From positions 248,001-312,000 of the forward strand of contig NZ_JAGJDY010000003.1 of assembly GCF_018100795.1 (NCBI RefSeq): a DNA stretch of 64,000 nt. The letters run 5' to 3'. The notes below the pieces were generated by a model. It was not told where the DNA came from and did no database searches. It saw only the letters and a list, made by a program, of their open reading frames with translations. Each line of letters opens with the position of its first letter. The stretch's first letter is position 1. Made by a program: the position numbers and the translations under genes. Origin of the DNA: Alteromonas sp. MMG017. Lineage in GTDB: Bacteria; Pseudomonadota; Gammaproteobacteria; Enterobacterales; Alteromonadaceae. Shown one piece after another: positions 54,490-63,314 of the stretch.

Positions 54490-56214
54490 ATGATGAAATT
54501 TCCGCGCAAACATTACTCTACTCTTGCAGTGGCTGTTGCCACAAGTTTATTTATGAGCGCCTGCTCTAAGGCGCCAGAAGAGACAGTATCAAAAACAAAT
54601 CCTTCTGTAGAGGCTCCGCAAACTGCATCACCCGATAGTGCCCTTGTTGATAGTGCCCTTCTTGTGAATGAGTCTCGGCTATCTATTTATCATCCCGTTG
54701 AACTCACAAGCGATTTATCCCACTTAAGCGACAACCAACAAAAGATGATTGGTTTGCTTATTGATGCATCAAAGATAATGGATGACTTATTTTGGAAACA
54801 AGCCTTTTTCGGCGATAAAAGTGAGTTTCTAAATAATATTAAAAGCGACGATGTAAAACACTTTGCTTCAATCAACTACGGCCCATGGGACAGATTGAAC
54901 GGCGATAGCCCTTTTCTTTCAGGCTATGAAGAAAAAGCCCTAGGTGCAGAGTTTTATCCTCACAACATGACAAAGGCCGACTTCGCCACCGCTACGTTTG
55001 AAGGCAAACAAGGCTTATACTCGTTAGTGAAGCAAGATGAAGCTGGCAACCTTTACTCTGTACCCTACTCTGAGGCGTACAAAAGTGAATTAACTGCAGC
55101 ATCCAAAATTCTAAAAGAAGCGGCTGAACTGGCAGAAAACTCAAGCTTTAAAGCCTACTTAACCCTTCGTGCACAAGCATTACTTACCGACGATTACTTA
55201 GCGTCTGACATGGCATGGATGGACATGAAGACCAACCCTGTAGAGTTGGTAATTGGGCCAATTGAAAGCTATGAAGACCAGCTATTTGGTTATCGCGCCG
55301 CCTTTGAAGCCTACGTTCTGGTAAAAGATTTAGCTTGGAGTGAAAAGCTCGCAAAATACGCAGCATTTCTTCCAGAGTTACAACAAGGTTTACCTGTACC
55401 TGCCCAGTACAAAGCAGAAGTACCAGGCTCCGATGCCGACTTAAACGCCTATGATGTAGTGTATTACGCGGGTCATTCAAACGCTGGCAGTAAAACCATT
55501 GCGATTAACTTGCCTAACGATGAGCGTGTACAGCTTGAAAAAGGCACCCGTCGCTTGCAACTGAAAAACGCGATGCGTGCCAAGTTCGACAATATTCTTA
55601 TTCCTATTGCAGATATGCTAATTGCACCTGAGCAACGCGCTCACATTACGTTTGATGCGTTCTTTGCTAACACTATGTTTCACGAAGTGGCGCATGGCTT
55701 AGGGATAAAAAACACCCTTGATGGCAGCGATACTGTAAGGGGTTCGCTAAAAGAGCACGCCTCTGCCTTAGAAGAAGGTAAAGCTGACATTTTGGGCCTT
55801 TACATGATTCAAAGCTTGCTCGAAAAAGGTGAGATTTCAGAAGGTACACTTGAAGATTACTATGTCACCTTTATGGCTGGCATCTTCCGTTCAGTCCGTT
55901 TTGGGGCCTCTAGTGCACACGGTAAAGCGAATATGATCCGCTTTAATTTCTTTGCACAAGAAGGCGCTTTTGAGCAAACCGAAGACGGTGTTTATCGCGT
56001 TAATGTTGAGAAAATGGGCGCAGCAGTAGCCGCGTTATCAGAGCTTATATTAACCTTGCAAGGTGATGGCGATTACGACGGTGTTGCAGAACTTGTCGAC
56101 AGTATGGGCGTAATTAAACCACAGCTAGCGGCAGATTTAGCACGCTTAGAAGCGGCAAATATTCCTGTGGATATTCACTTCGAACAAGGCAAAAAGGTAC
56201 TTGGTTTGAACTAA
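54490..56214 (+). CDS. Dipeptidyl-peptidase III-like (M49) zinc peptidase lipoprotein
   Basis: A 574-residue lipoprotein (lipobox FMSAC, Cys near residue 25) with the C-terminal signature of family M49. The zinc site HEVAH at 398-402 is followed by EEGKADILGLYM (428-439), which supplies the third ligand. The core region AFFANTMFHEVAHGLGIKNT ... GSLKEHASALEEGKAD is well conserved with bacterial homologues. Canonical DPP III has a hexapeptide HEXXGH; here it is a pentapeptide HEXXH, as I recall in some bacterial DPP III enzymes. Expected to cleave dipeptides from oligopeptide N termini at the periplasmic face. Monocistronic. The family assignment is likely, the exact specificity is not shown. 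Confidence 0.8.
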   Translation: MMKFPRKHYSTLAVAVATSLFMSACSKAPEETVSKTNPSVEAPQTASPDSALVDSALLVNESRLSIYHPVELTSDLSHLSDNQQKMIGLLIDASKIMDDLFWKQAFFGDKSEFLNNIKSDDVKHFASINYGPWDRLNGDSPFLSGYEEKALGAEFYPHNMTKADFATATFEGKQGLYSLVKQDEAGNLYSVPYSEAYKSELTAASKILKEAAELAENSSFKAYLTLRAQALLTDDYLASDMAWMDMKTNPVELVIGPIESYEDQLFGYRAAFEAYVLVKDLAWSEKLAKYAAFLPELQQGLPVPAQYKAEVPGSDADLNAYDVVYYAGHSNAGSKTIAINLPNDERVQLEKGTRRLQLKNAMRAKFDNILIPIADMLIAPEQRAHITFDAFFANTMFHEVAHGLGIKNTLDGSDTVRGSLKEHASALEEGKADILGLYMIQSLLEKGEISEGTLEDYYVTFMAGIFRSVRFGASSAHGKANMIRFNFFAQEGAFEQTEDGVYRVNVEKMGAAVAALSELILTLQGDGDYDGVAELVDSMGVIKPQLAADLARLEAANIPVDIHFEQGKKVLGLN

Positions 56215-56250
56215 CCACTTCCTTTCTATAAGTGGTTTAGTAAAGACTAA

Positions 56251-56285
56251 GCCGGTTAGTTGCCTGTGTTAAGCAACTAGCCGGC
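56251..56285. terminator. Hairpin between peptidase and HIT genes
   Basis: GCCGGTTAGTTGC and GCAACTAGCCGGC form a 13-bp stem with one mismatch between convergent genes. T-runs are weak on both sides. A second small hairpin CCACTT/AAGTGG lies at 56215-56235. Confidence 0.65.
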
Positions 56286-56314
56286 TATTAAACTTATCGC
56301 TATGCGTTTAAAAG

Positions 56315-56683
56315 CTATTCTAAACGCTTAGCGTTATCGGTATATGGCGGCCAGCCCATGATTTTACCGGCTAGTACATGCAAGTGTATGTGGTACACCG
56401 TTTGCCCACCAAACTCATTACAGTTCATTACCGTGCGGTAACCCTGCTCATCCACACCTAATTCAGCGGCTACCTTCGCAGCAATATAAGATAAATGCCC
56501 CACCAACTCTCTATCTTCTTTTGTGATGTCATTGATAGTAGGAATTGCTTTTTTCGGGATCACTAAAAAATGCACCGGCGCTTGCGGGTTAATGTCTCTA
56601 AACGCCAACGAGATATCATCTTCATAAAGGATATCTGCTGGAATTTCTTTATTGATAATCTTCGTAAAAATAGTGTCTAACAT
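56315..56683 (-). CDS. HIT family nucleotide-binding protein (HinT type)
   Basis: Histidine-triad hydrolase, 122 residues, of the HinT branch, which hydrolyses nucleoside phosphoramidates and acyl-adenylates. Motifs: [20 protein letters not shown] at the start, [18 protein letters not shown], and the C-terminal triad [14 protein letters not shown] (HxHxH) with a C-terminal GWPP. Cytoplasmic. The gene stands alone between the peptidase and uppP, on the minus strand. Confidence 0.93.
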   Translation of the reverse strand: MLDTIFTKIINKEIPADILYEDDISLAFRDINPQAPVHFLVIPKKAIPTINDITKEDRELVGHLSYIAAKVAAELGVDEQGYRTVMNCNEFGGQTVYHIHLHVLAGKIMGWPPYTDNAKRLE

Positions 56684-56735
56684 TGCGTACTCCCTGCATC
56701 AATTATTGTAACCATACTGCGTTGCTGAATACTTC

Positions 56736-56772
56736 AAAAGAGGCGACGTCCTAAAAGGGAAGTCGCTCCTTT
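56736..56772 (-). terminator. Terminator-like hairpin after uppP
   Basis: On the minus strand GGAGCGAC and GTCGCCTC pair around a 14-base loop, followed by TTTTG. It is about 55 bp after the uppP stop; imperfect stem. Confidence 0.45.
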
Positions 56773-56825
56773 GTGTTACGCCAACACAGTATTATGAACC
56801 CTATGCTAACAGCTTGGGGAAAAGC

Positions 56826-57626
56826 TTATGCAAAAACGAACCAAAGCAAAATGACGCCTAACAGTAAGCGATAAATCACAAATGGAAGCATACCAATTCG
56901 CGATATCCAGCTAAGGAAGAGGTAAATACATAAGTAAGCACTCACAAATGAGAACGCAGCGCCATAAAGCAACGCAGACCAATCAACTGCTTCGTTAGCT
57001 TGTAATAAATCAAGAGTGGCGAGCAAACCGGCGCCCAAAATAACAGGGATAGACAGTAAAAACGAAAAGCGCGCACAGCTCTCTCTATTTAAGCCCAGCA
57101 TCAAACCTGCTGTCATGGTAATACCCGAGCGAGAAGTACCAGGGATTAGCGCCAGTACTTGCGCTAAACCAATCAACAATGCTTGTTTCCAGTTAAGCGA
57201 TGTTAATTCTTGAGTGCGTTTCGCGGTGGCGTCGGCATACCATAGGGCTAGGCCAAAAATAATGGTGGTAGCGGCGATAACAAGGGCAGTTCTGGCGTTA
57301 AGCTCTATCCAGTCTTTCATGACAAAACCAATAATTACAGCAGGTATAGTAGCGATAATCACATACCAGGCTAACTTACTGTCAGTGTTTTGCTCTTTTG
57401 TGAATCCCTTGGTAACCCACGCCACTGTCATTTGTACGATTTCTTGGCGAAAATAAATCATTACCGCCAGTAAACTTCCCACGTGAACAGCAACATCAAA
57501 CGCTAACCCCTGACTTACCCAGCCAAATAGTTCTGCGGGCAATAATAGGTGCCCAGAACTGCTGATAGGTAAAAACTCGGTAACGCCCTGAATAATGGCC
57601 AATATGATTATTTCGAACAGTGTCAT
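56826..57626 (-). CDS. uppP: Undecaprenyl-diphosphatase UppP
   Basis: Integral membrane phosphatase recycling undecaprenyl pyrophosphate for peptidoglycan and O-antigen synthesis; overexpression gives bacitracin resistance (bacA). ATG 57626 is preferred over a TTG that would overlap folK. The 266-residue protein has about eight TM helices and both active-site motifs: GVTEFLPISSSGHLLL near residue 15-30 and PGTSRSGITMTAGLMLG near 160-175. It starts eight bases after the folK stop, forming folB-folK-uppP. Confidence 0.94.
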   Translation of the reverse strand: MTLFEIIILAIIQGVTEFLPISSSGHLLLPAELFGWVSQGLAFDVAVHVGSLLAVMIYFRQEIVQMTVAWVTKGFTKEQNTDSKLAWYVIIATIPAVIIGFVMKDWIELNARTALVIAATTIIFGLALWYADATAKRTQELTSLNWKQALLIGLAQVLALIPGTSRSGITMTAGLMLGLNRESCARFSFLLSIPVILGAGLLATLDLLQANEAVDWSALLYGAAFSFVSAYLCIYLFLSWISRIGMLPFVIYRLLLGVILLWFVFA

Positions 57627-57634
57627 TCCGTTGC

Positions 57635-58129
57635 TTAGCTCCAAGTAAAATTGATGGGCGAGAGTGCTTGTGTTTCTTTATCGAAAGCCTGCCAAAGCGC
57701 CTCGTAGGTTTTGCCTTCAACAGGGTGAATATCATTGGGAACCAATTCAGCTAACGGCCATAGTACAAAGGCGTTATACAGAATCTCTTCCCGAGGCAAT
57801 ACGACGGGTTCATGGGTAACTTGGTCGTCGTATGTGAGTAAATCTAAATCTAGTGTACGGGAACAAAATTTCTTTTCCCCGTGTTTACGGCCATTGTCGC
57901 TTTCAATCTGACGAAAGGTATCTCGCACTTCAATGATACTCATAGAAGTCTCGGCTTTCGCCACTAAATTATAAAAAGCACTGCCATCGAAGCCGACTGA
58001 CTCACTCTCATATACCGAAGAGTAGCTAACGCCATCGAAATTCTGTTTAAGCGCTTTAATACTTTCTCGTATGTAGTGTTCTTTGTCGATATTAGAACCC
58101 ACACTAATTAAAATCGTATGACGCCCCAC
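57635..58129 (-). CDS. folK: 2-amino-4-hydroxy-6-hydroxymethyldihydropteridine pyrophosphokinase FolK
   Basis: Transfers pyrophosphate from ATP to 6-hydroxymethyl-7,8-dihydropterin in folate synthesis. The 164 residues show the HPPK motifs SVGSNIDKEHYIRESIKAL, FYNLVAKAETSM, GRKHGEKKFCSRTLDLDLLTYDD and PREEILYNAFVLWPLAEL. The GTG start overlaps the folB stop (TAGTG), so the two consecutive folate-pathway genes are coupled. Confidence 0.94.
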   Translation of the reverse strand: MGRHTILISVGSNIDKEHYIRESIKALKQNFDGVSYSSVYESESVGFDGSAFYNLVAKAETSMSIIEVRDTFRQIESDNGRKHGEKKFCSRTLDLDLLTYDDQVTHEPVVLPREEILYNAFVLWPLAELVPNDIHPVEGKTYEALWQAFDKETQALSPINFTWS

Positions 58130-58482
58130 TAGGACTTTTCCTGATACATAGCCACTGCCACCGTTTGTGCATTAGGAAGAATATTCGGCTTCACAATTTT
58201 CAGGCGAATAGCATGAGCCCCAAAGGTGGCAAGTACTTGGTTCATTACAGCACCGCCAAATGCTTCTAGCAGCATAAAGCGACTGTTTTTCCCTACCTCA
58301 GTAATGCAATCAGCCACGTCGGCGTAGTTAATGGTGTCATCAACATTATCCGACTGCATTGCAGCATCTAGGTCAGCGTCGAGTTCAACATCGAGCAACA
58401 GCGTGGTTAAACGCTCGCGCTCCCAATCATACACACCAATGAGGGTATCGACAGCTAGCCCTGTTATATATATTTTTCCCAT
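58129..58482 (-). CDS. folB: Dihydroneopterin aldolase FolB
   Basis: Cleaves dihydroneopterin to hydroxymethyldihydropterin, the substrate of FolK encoded next. The likely start is ATG 58482 (MGKIYITGLAVDTLIGVYDWE), which lines up with the family; ATGs 12 and 24 bp upstream are alternatives. Conserved residues include the GVYDWER loop, the TINYADVADCI segment, and LLEAFGGAVMNQVL with the catalytic Glu, then RLKIVKPNILPNAQTVAVAM. Length about 117. It is divergent from plsY. Confidence 0.93.
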   Translation of the reverse strand: MGKIYITGLAVDTLIGVYDWERERLTTLLLDVELDADLDAAMQSDNVDDTINYADVADCITEVGKNSRFMLLEAFGGAVMNQVLATFGAHAIRLKIVKPNILPNAQTVAVAMYQEKS

Positions 58483-58720
58483 AAACCTTTTCATTCTTAT
58501 GACCATACTGGTCTTACTACCACGTTAACTTCTTCTCAAAAGGTGGTATATCACTTTTGAATGGAGTAGCTTTACGCTTTACGTTATTCGCCTTAGAGCG
58601 ATGGTGGCACAACTATACCGTTGTACTGCAAGTGGGGGCAACACGCACAATAGCATTCGCCTCATATTATTAGTGTAGATATACGTTTAGTGTACAAAGC
58701 AGCAGGTTAAAGCAGCAATA

Positions 58721-59323
58721 ATGATACCGTTAGCCCTATTAATGATTTGTGTAGCCTATTTGTTTGGCTCTTTATCGAGCGCGGTAGTTATCTGCAAAGC
58801 ATTTTCTCTCCCCGATCCCCGTACTGCAGGCTCTAAGAACCCCGGCGCCACCAATGTATATCGAATTGGTGGCAGAATTCCGGCTTTGCTGGTGTTGGTA
58901 ATGGATATTTTGAAAGGCACTATTCCGGTTTACTCAAGCTACTTTCTAGGCTTGGAACCCGTGCTTTTAGGTCTTATCGCTATTGCCGCATGTTTAGGCC
59001 ATATTTTCCCTTTATATTTTGGCTTTAAAGGGGGCAAAGCAGTAGCAACGGCATTTGGTTCCATGTTACCTATTGGGTTAGATTTGGCAGGGCTACTTAT
59101 TCTAAGCTGGGTAATTGTGGTGTTTCTTACCGGCTATTCGTCACTCGGCGCATTGGTTGCAGTCAGCCTAGCGCCGCTGTTTACGTGGTTAATAAAGCCA
59201 CTTTATACCGTTCCGGTACTCATGCTGTCTTTACTTATCATCTTACGGCACCGGGAAAATATCGCCCGATTGATGAGCCGTTCTGAAGGTAAAATTTGGG
59301 ACAAGGGCAATACCAAAGAGTAA
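58721..59323 (+). CDS. plsY: Glycerol-3-phosphate acyltransferase PlsY
   Basis: Membrane enzyme transferring acyl groups from acyl-phosphate to glycerol-3-phosphate, the first step of phospholipid synthesis with PlsX. The 200 residues contain five TM helices and the three PlsY loops: [58 protein letters not shown] and [18 protein letters not shown]. It is divergent from folB with a 238-bp spacer (58483-58720) in which I see only a 7-bp inverted repeat TCAAAAG/CTTTTGA. Confidence 0.94.
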   Translation: MIPLALLMICVAYLFGSLSSAVVICKAFSLPDPRTAGSKNPGATNVYRIGGRIPALLVLVMDILKGTIPVYSSYFLGLEPVLLGLIAIAACLGHIFPLYFGFKGGKAVATAFGSMLPIGLDLAGLLILSWVIVVFLTGYSSLGALVAVSLAPLFTWLIKPLYTVPVLMLSLLIILRHRENIARLMSRSEGKIWDKGNTKE

Positions 59324-59363
59324 CTACTATCATCCTGTTGGCCTAACAAACGCTATTGATGAT

Positions 59364-60668
59364 TTATCGTAAACCTTGCCTTAATACGTCAATTTCGCCA
59401 TCAATAGTTGTCAGTAATTCCAGCCCCATAATTTCCGCCAACGCTGGGTATATTTCCAAATTGCTAAACGCAGGCACTGTCTTACCTTCTTCAAATGAGG
59501 GGCCAGATGCAACAAATAACCCTCCCATATCTGGAAGCGTATTTAAGTATCCATGCCCACCTTTACTAACATGGATGTCCTCTTTACTTCTAAAACGACC
59601 TGGAGGCGAAATTTCAATAATAATGTCGCCAGTGCGCTCGTTGTACGGTATCTGCCTTTTATTACGCTCAGCAGTGGTTAACACTTTAAATTGGCCGTTT
59701 GCGACCGCATTAAGCCGTGATGCCTCATCTGCAATTAGCTCGGGCGACACCTCAGAATGTGCATATAATCGAACCAGAGCACCACTATTATTAATGGTAA
59801 AATAATCCGGAATATCTAGAGATTCCACCATAACGTTATGACTGTCTTTTAATGTTGTCATACCGTGATCAGACACTATCACTAAATCTACTTTTATGGG
59901 CAGCGTGTTCAGACGGTCATACAGTTGGCCAATTAACTCATCAACCTCAGCTACGGCTTCTTTTGTTTTTGACGACGTAGGCCCTTCGTCGTGACCCACC
60001 GTATCGGTTAGCGAAAAATAGCCTGCAACGAAGAGTGGGCGTGATGCTTCAGGTAAACGTAGCCATTGAACAATTTGATCAATCCGCTGTTGGTAGTCCG
60101 CATACTTTGAATAATGGTAAAGGTAGGTAGGAAGAGCGCCGGCTATTCTGGCGTCAGATTCAGGCCAGAAAAAGGTCGCTGCTTTATGTCCCTGAAATTC
60201 AGCTAAATGCCAAAGGGGTAATGCCGTAATCCAACTACTATCTTGCTTAGCTTTACCCATCGAATATTTAGCATATCCCCCCGCACTATCAGGCCGCGAC
60301 TTAGCATAGAACCGGTTATCAATAATACCGTGGTTTATGGGCAACAGCCCCGTTATAATCGAAATATGGTTAGGGAACGTATTGGCAGGGTAAACTGGCG
60401 TTAATGATGTTGATCGCACACCCGCTTTAGCAATACGGGCGAGATTTTTTGCATCGTGAAGTTCAATGTAATCATGCCTAAACCCATCTAATGAGATGAG
60501 TACGACATGATTTTTTTCGTGCTGGACCGGTAAATTGGTAATGGGGTCTAACGTGATATTGTTATGACTTTGGGCGTTGGCATATAAAGCTACTAGCGAT
60601 AAAACACTAGCAATGGATAGCTTTACGTAAAATTGAATGAATCGCCAAGGTTGAATCTTTTCAAACAT
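59364..60668 (-). CDS. ENPP-type ectonucleotide pyrophosphatase/phosphodiesterase
   Basis: Exported alkaline-phosphatase-superfamily hydrolase, 434 residues from ATG 60668 (AGGA about ten bases upstream). Signal: FIQFYVKLSIASVLSLVALYANA. The catalytic domain has LISLDGFRHDYIE (metal Asp), nucleophile Thr in YPANTFPNHISIITGLLPINHG, HDEGPTSSKTKEAV, LVIVSDHGM and GGHGYLNTLPDMGGLFVASGPSF. Such enzymes split nucleotides or phosphodiesters at the cell surface, releasing phosphate or nucleosides. A role in phosphorus scavenging would fit the phosphate locus 11 kb away, but I find no Pho box in front of it. The last bases approach the convergent plsY gene. Confidence 0.88.
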   Translation of the reverse strand: MFEKIQPWRFIQFYVKLSIASVLSLVALYANAQSHNNITLDPITNLPVQHEKNHVVLISLDGFRHDYIELHDAKNLARIAKAGVRSTSLTPVYPANTFPNHISIITGLLPINHGIIDNRFYAKSRPDSAGGYAKYSMGKAKQDSSWITALPLWHLAEFQGHKAATFFWPESDARIAGALPTYLYHYSKYADYQQRIDQIVQWLRLPEASRPLFVAGYFSLTDTVGHDEGPTSSKTKEAVAEVDELIGQLYDRLNTLPIKVDLVIVSDHGMTTLKDSHNVMVESLDIPDYFTINNSGALVRLYAHSEVSPELIADEASRLNAVANGQFKVLTTAERNKRQIPYNERTGDIIIEISPPGRFRSKEDIHVSKGGHGYLNTLPDMGGLFVASGPSFEEGKTVPAFSNLEIYPALAEIMGLELLTTIDGEIDVLRQGLR

Positions 60669-60737
60669 AATGGTTGTCCTACAAGCTAAATACATACTTT
60701 TTAGTTAGCATGATAACCCTGCCCCACGATAGCTTTA

Positions 60738-61751
60738 TTATACAGGCGCTAACGTATCGAGTGGCCAGCGAGGTTTGGCTTGTGAAGAAAGCCCTAATAT
60801 TTCACCTGCTTTTAAACGCTGCATACCTGCATAGGCAATCATGGCACCGTTGTCGGTACAGTATGCCAAGTTCGGGTAGAACACTTCCCCACGTAAATCG
60901 TCCATCAAGGTTTTCATTTGTGAGCGCAGCATGGTGTTCGCACTTACGCCTCCAGCAATGACAAGGCGCTTCATCCCAGTTTGTTTAAGCGCTCGCTTAC
61001 ATTTAATGATTAACGTGTCGATAACCGCTTCTTGAAATGCATAAGCAATATTTGCTTTGGTTTGTTCGTCGTCATCCGCAGCACGAATAGTATTGGCTGC
61101 AAACGTTTTTAAACCGCTAAAGCTAAAATCTAAACCGGGGCGATCTGTCATAGGACGTGGGAATTTGTAGTGGCCTGGCTCACCTTTTTCAGCCAATTTA
61201 GCTAGTAAAGGCCCACCAGGATAATCAAGCCCCAGAAGCTTAGCGGTTTTATCGAAGGCTTCGCCGGCAGCATCATCTATCGACTCGCCAAGTACTTCGT
61301 AGCTGCCTATACCTTCTACTTTTACCAACATAGAATGGCCGCCCGATACTAACAATGCAATAAAGGGAAATTCAGGTGCGTTATCTTCTAGCATGGGGGC
61401 AAGTAAATGCCCTTCCATATGATGCACACCTACCGCAGGTACACCCCACGCATACGCTAAAGAACGGCCCACTGATGAACCGACTAATAAGGCACCAACA
61501 AGGCCTGGACCTTGGGTAAAGGCTACGCCGTCTAATTCACTAGGTTGGGTGTTAGCATCACTAAGCGCTTTTTCGATAAGGGGAATAATTTTTCGAACAT
61601 GATCTCGTGACGCAAGTTCAGGCACTACACCGCCGTAATCGGCGTGTAATTTAACTTGGCTGTATAATTCGTGTGACAATAACCCCGCAGTGTCGTCATA
61701 AACGGCAATACCCGTTTCATCACAAGAAGTTTCTATTCCTAATATACGCAT
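60738..61751 (-). CDS. tsaD: tRNA N6-adenosine threonylcarbamoyltransferase TsaD
   Basis: Catalytic subunit of t6A37 synthesis on ANN-decoding tRNAs, with TsaB, TsaE and TsaC. The 337 residues have the start [20 protein letters not shown], the metal motif [52 protein letters not shown] and [14 protein letters not shown] with [12 protein letters not shown]. It is divergent from rpsU, as in E. coli. The start codon context is a 20-bp tandem duplication in which the upstream copy supplies the Shine-Dalgarno AGGAAT (separate entry). Confidence 0.96.
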   Translation of the reverse strand: MRILGIETSCDETGIAVYDDTAGLLSHELYSQVKLHADYGGVVPELASRDHVRKIIPLIEKALSDANTQPSELDGVAFTQGPGLVGALLVGSSVGRSLAYAWGVPAVGVHHMEGHLLAPMLEDNAPEFPFIALLVSGGHSMLVKVEGIGSYEVLGESIDDAAGEAFDKTAKLLGLDYPGGPLLAKLAEKGEPGHYKFPRPMTDRPGLDFSFSGLKTFAANTIRAADDDEQTKANIAYAFQEAVIDTLIIKCKRALKQTGMKRLVIAGGVSANTMLRSQMKTLMDDLRGEVFYPNLAYCTDNGAMIAYAGMQRLKAGEILGLSSQAKPRWPLDTLAPV

Positions 61752-61772
61752 ACTATTCCTAATATTTGCATT
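61733..61772 (-). repeat. 20-bp tandem duplication across the tsaD start codon
   Basis: On the minus strand, ATGCAAATATTAGGAATAGT is followed directly by ATGCGTATATTAGGAATAGA, the first bases of tsaD. Copies differ at three positions. The AGGA of the upstream copy sits eight bases before the real ATG and serves as its ribosome-binding site. Confidence 0.85.
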
Positions 61773-62140
61773 GAGCCAAACCTTACTTTTACGTCTTTAA
61801 TAACAAAGTTTATTACAATAGATCAGTACCTGACCTGTTTGATCATCTGCGATCTGTGATATGATCCACTCAACCAATGCGGGATCGCGCTGAATTCTTC
61901 TTCTCACGTAGACAGATAAAAGGTATTACCTTGTCTCAGAGGGCGCAGAGTTTACCTTTATTCCGCATATCTTGGAATGGTGCTTCGTTTATTTGCGCAA
62001 TATTGCCTATTTTTTGGCAATTCAGTCTTTACTTTCTGTTCGGAAATGATTAGAATTTCGCACCATTTTTAACCCGGGTGGCCTTTTTAGCGCTCAATTT
62101 CCCGGAATTATACAGCAAAAGTTTTGAGGTGAGTGTTTAA
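61773..62140 (+). other. tsaD/rpsU divergent spacer and rpsU leader
   Basis: About 370 bp without an ORF. It contains the rpsU promoter (next entry), a small dyad ATTGCC/GGCAAT just upstream of it near 62002-62023, and a leader of about 75 bases ending in GAGGTGAG before the rpsU ATG. The leader could hold the translational control site of S21. Confidence 0.55.
62028..62056 (+). promoter_or_regulatory. Sigma70-type promoter of rpsU
   Basis: TTTACT (62028-62033), 17-base spacer, TAGAAT (62051-62056); about 80 bp upstream of the rpsU ATG, which has GAGGTGAG before it. Confidence 0.65.
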
Positions 62141-62356
62141 ATGCCTATCGTTAAAGTTAGAGAAAACGAGCCGTTTGATGTAGCGCTGCGTCGTTTTAAG
62201 CGTTCTTGTGAAAAAGCAGGCGTATTGTCTGAAGTTCGTCGTCGTGAGTTCTTCGAAAAGCCTACTTGGGAACGCAAGCGTAAGAAAGCCGCTGCGAAAA
62301 AGCGTCATCTAAAGAAATTAGCTCGTGAAAACGCACGTCGCGTAAAACTCTACTAA
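62141..62356 (+). CDS. rpsU: 30S ribosomal protein S21
   Basis: Small basic ribosomal protein of the 30S subunit, needed for initiation on mRNA. The 71 residues begin [21 protein letters not shown] and end with a lysine/arginine-rich tail ([19 protein letters not shown]), identical in plan to E. coli S21. It lies upstream of yqeY and dnaG, the macromolecular-synthesis arrangement extended by one gene. Confidence 0.97.
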   Translation: MPIVKVRENEPFDVALRRFKRSCEKAGVLSEVRRREFFEKPTWERKRKKAAAKKRHLKKLARENARRVKLY

Positions 62357-62378
62357 TACAGGGTTAACTTACGAGTCT

Positions 62379-62406
62379 GAAAGGTGTTGCATTTGCAGCA
62401 CCTTTC
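62379..62406 (+). terminator. Attenuator/terminator hairpin after rpsU
   Basis: GAAAGGTGTTGC and GCAGCACCTTTC pair over 12 bp with one mismatch and a 4-base loop, followed by GCGTTTCT. A partial terminator here is expected, to keep S21 high and dnaG low. Confidence 0.7.
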
Positions 62407-62726
62407 GCGTTTCTGGGGTACGGAAAATTCTTCATTAACGCTTGTTACCATTATTGATTATCGTCAGTCCATTATTAATGAACAGCGCATTATTTAATGT
62501 ACTGCTTAATGTATAGTGAATTAAAGAACATCAAGAACGCCTGTTAGGCGCCCGATTTTAATACGCACTGACTTGCCCCTTATTTAATAGCGTGTGCCTT
62601 TTCATGGATATGCTTGTATAGCGTGTTTTTTTATTTTTACTGTTTTACTTTTTTCTTTATTCCTTTTTTTATACCTTTATAGTGACAACCCTTCTTTGTT
62701 GAAACTTTACTTAATTTGGGAGCATC
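62407..62726 (+). other. rpsU-yqeY spacer
   Basis: A 320-bp gap. Apart from a short GCCTgttAGGC dyad near 62540-62555 and a conspicuous T-rich run around 62620-62680 on the plus strand, nothing gene-like is seen. A yqeY promoter probably lies here. Confidence 0.45.
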
Positions 62727-63173
62727 ATGGCTTTAATAGACGATTTAAAATCTGCACAAAAAGATGCAATGCGCGCTAAAGCGAAATTACGTCTAGGCAC
62801 CATTCGCATGGCAATAGCAGCCATTAAACAACGTGAAATTGACGAGCAAATCACCTTAGGTGATAGCGATATTCTTGCAGTATTAACCAAGATGGTTAAA
62901 CAACGTCAAGATGCCGCCTCTCAGTTTGATGCCGCTGACCGTGATGATTTGGCCAGTAAAGAGCGTGAAGAGATTGTTGTGTTGGAAGGTTTTCTTCCTC
63001 AGCCTTTAACCGAAGACGAACTTGCCGCCTTAATTGATGAAGCAATGGTAAGCACCGGTGCTCAAGGTATGCAAGACATGGGTAAAGTAATGGGTAGCCT
63101 AAAACCACAAGTGCAAGGCCGTACCGATATGGGCGCACTAAGCGCTAAAATAAAAGCCCGTTTGAACGCCTAA
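62727..63173 (+). CDS. GatB/YqeY domain protein
   Basis: A 148-residue helical protein of the YqeY family, related to the tail domain of GatB that contacts tRNA in amidotransferases. Typical blocks: LIDDLKSAQKDAMRAKAKLRLGTIRMAIAAIKQREID, MVKQRQDAASQFDAADRDDLASKEREEI, LEGFLPQPLTEDELAALI and DMGKVMGSLKPQVQGRTDMGALSAKIKARL. Its function is not established. It stands between rpsU and dnaG, a conserved position in many gammaproteobacteria. GGGAGCATC precedes the ATG. Confidence 0.93.
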   Translation: MALIDDLKSAQKDAMRAKAKLRLGTIRMAIAAIKQREIDEQITLGDSDILAVLTKMVKQRQDAASQFDAADRDDLASKEREEIVVLEGFLPQPLTEDELAALIDEAMVSTGAQGMQDMGKVMGSLKPQVQGRTDMGALSAKIKARLNA

Positions 63174-63208
63174 ATATCGTCAAAGATATAGCGGTAGAAA
63201 TAGAATTA

Positions 63209-63242
63209 GCCGGGTTTGTGTAATCGCAAACCTGGCGTTTTC
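63209..63242 (+). terminator. Terminator-like hairpin after yqeY
   Basis: GCCGGGTTTG and CAAACCTGGC form a 10-bp stem with one mismatch, followed by GTTTTC. It precedes dnaG by about 70 bp, so dnaG probably has a further promoter. Confidence 0.65.
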
Positions 63243-63314
63243 ATTATTTACCTTCCCTGTTAAAGTACTTTTTTGTGCTACTCTAATTACCGTTATAAGC
63301 ATTAGTGTCTCCCC

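Noticed and set aside
59364..60668. ENPP phosphodiesterase as a member of the local Pho regulon
   Set aside because: No TGTNAY half-sites with 11-bp spacing were found upstream; a functional link to phosphorus remains only possible.
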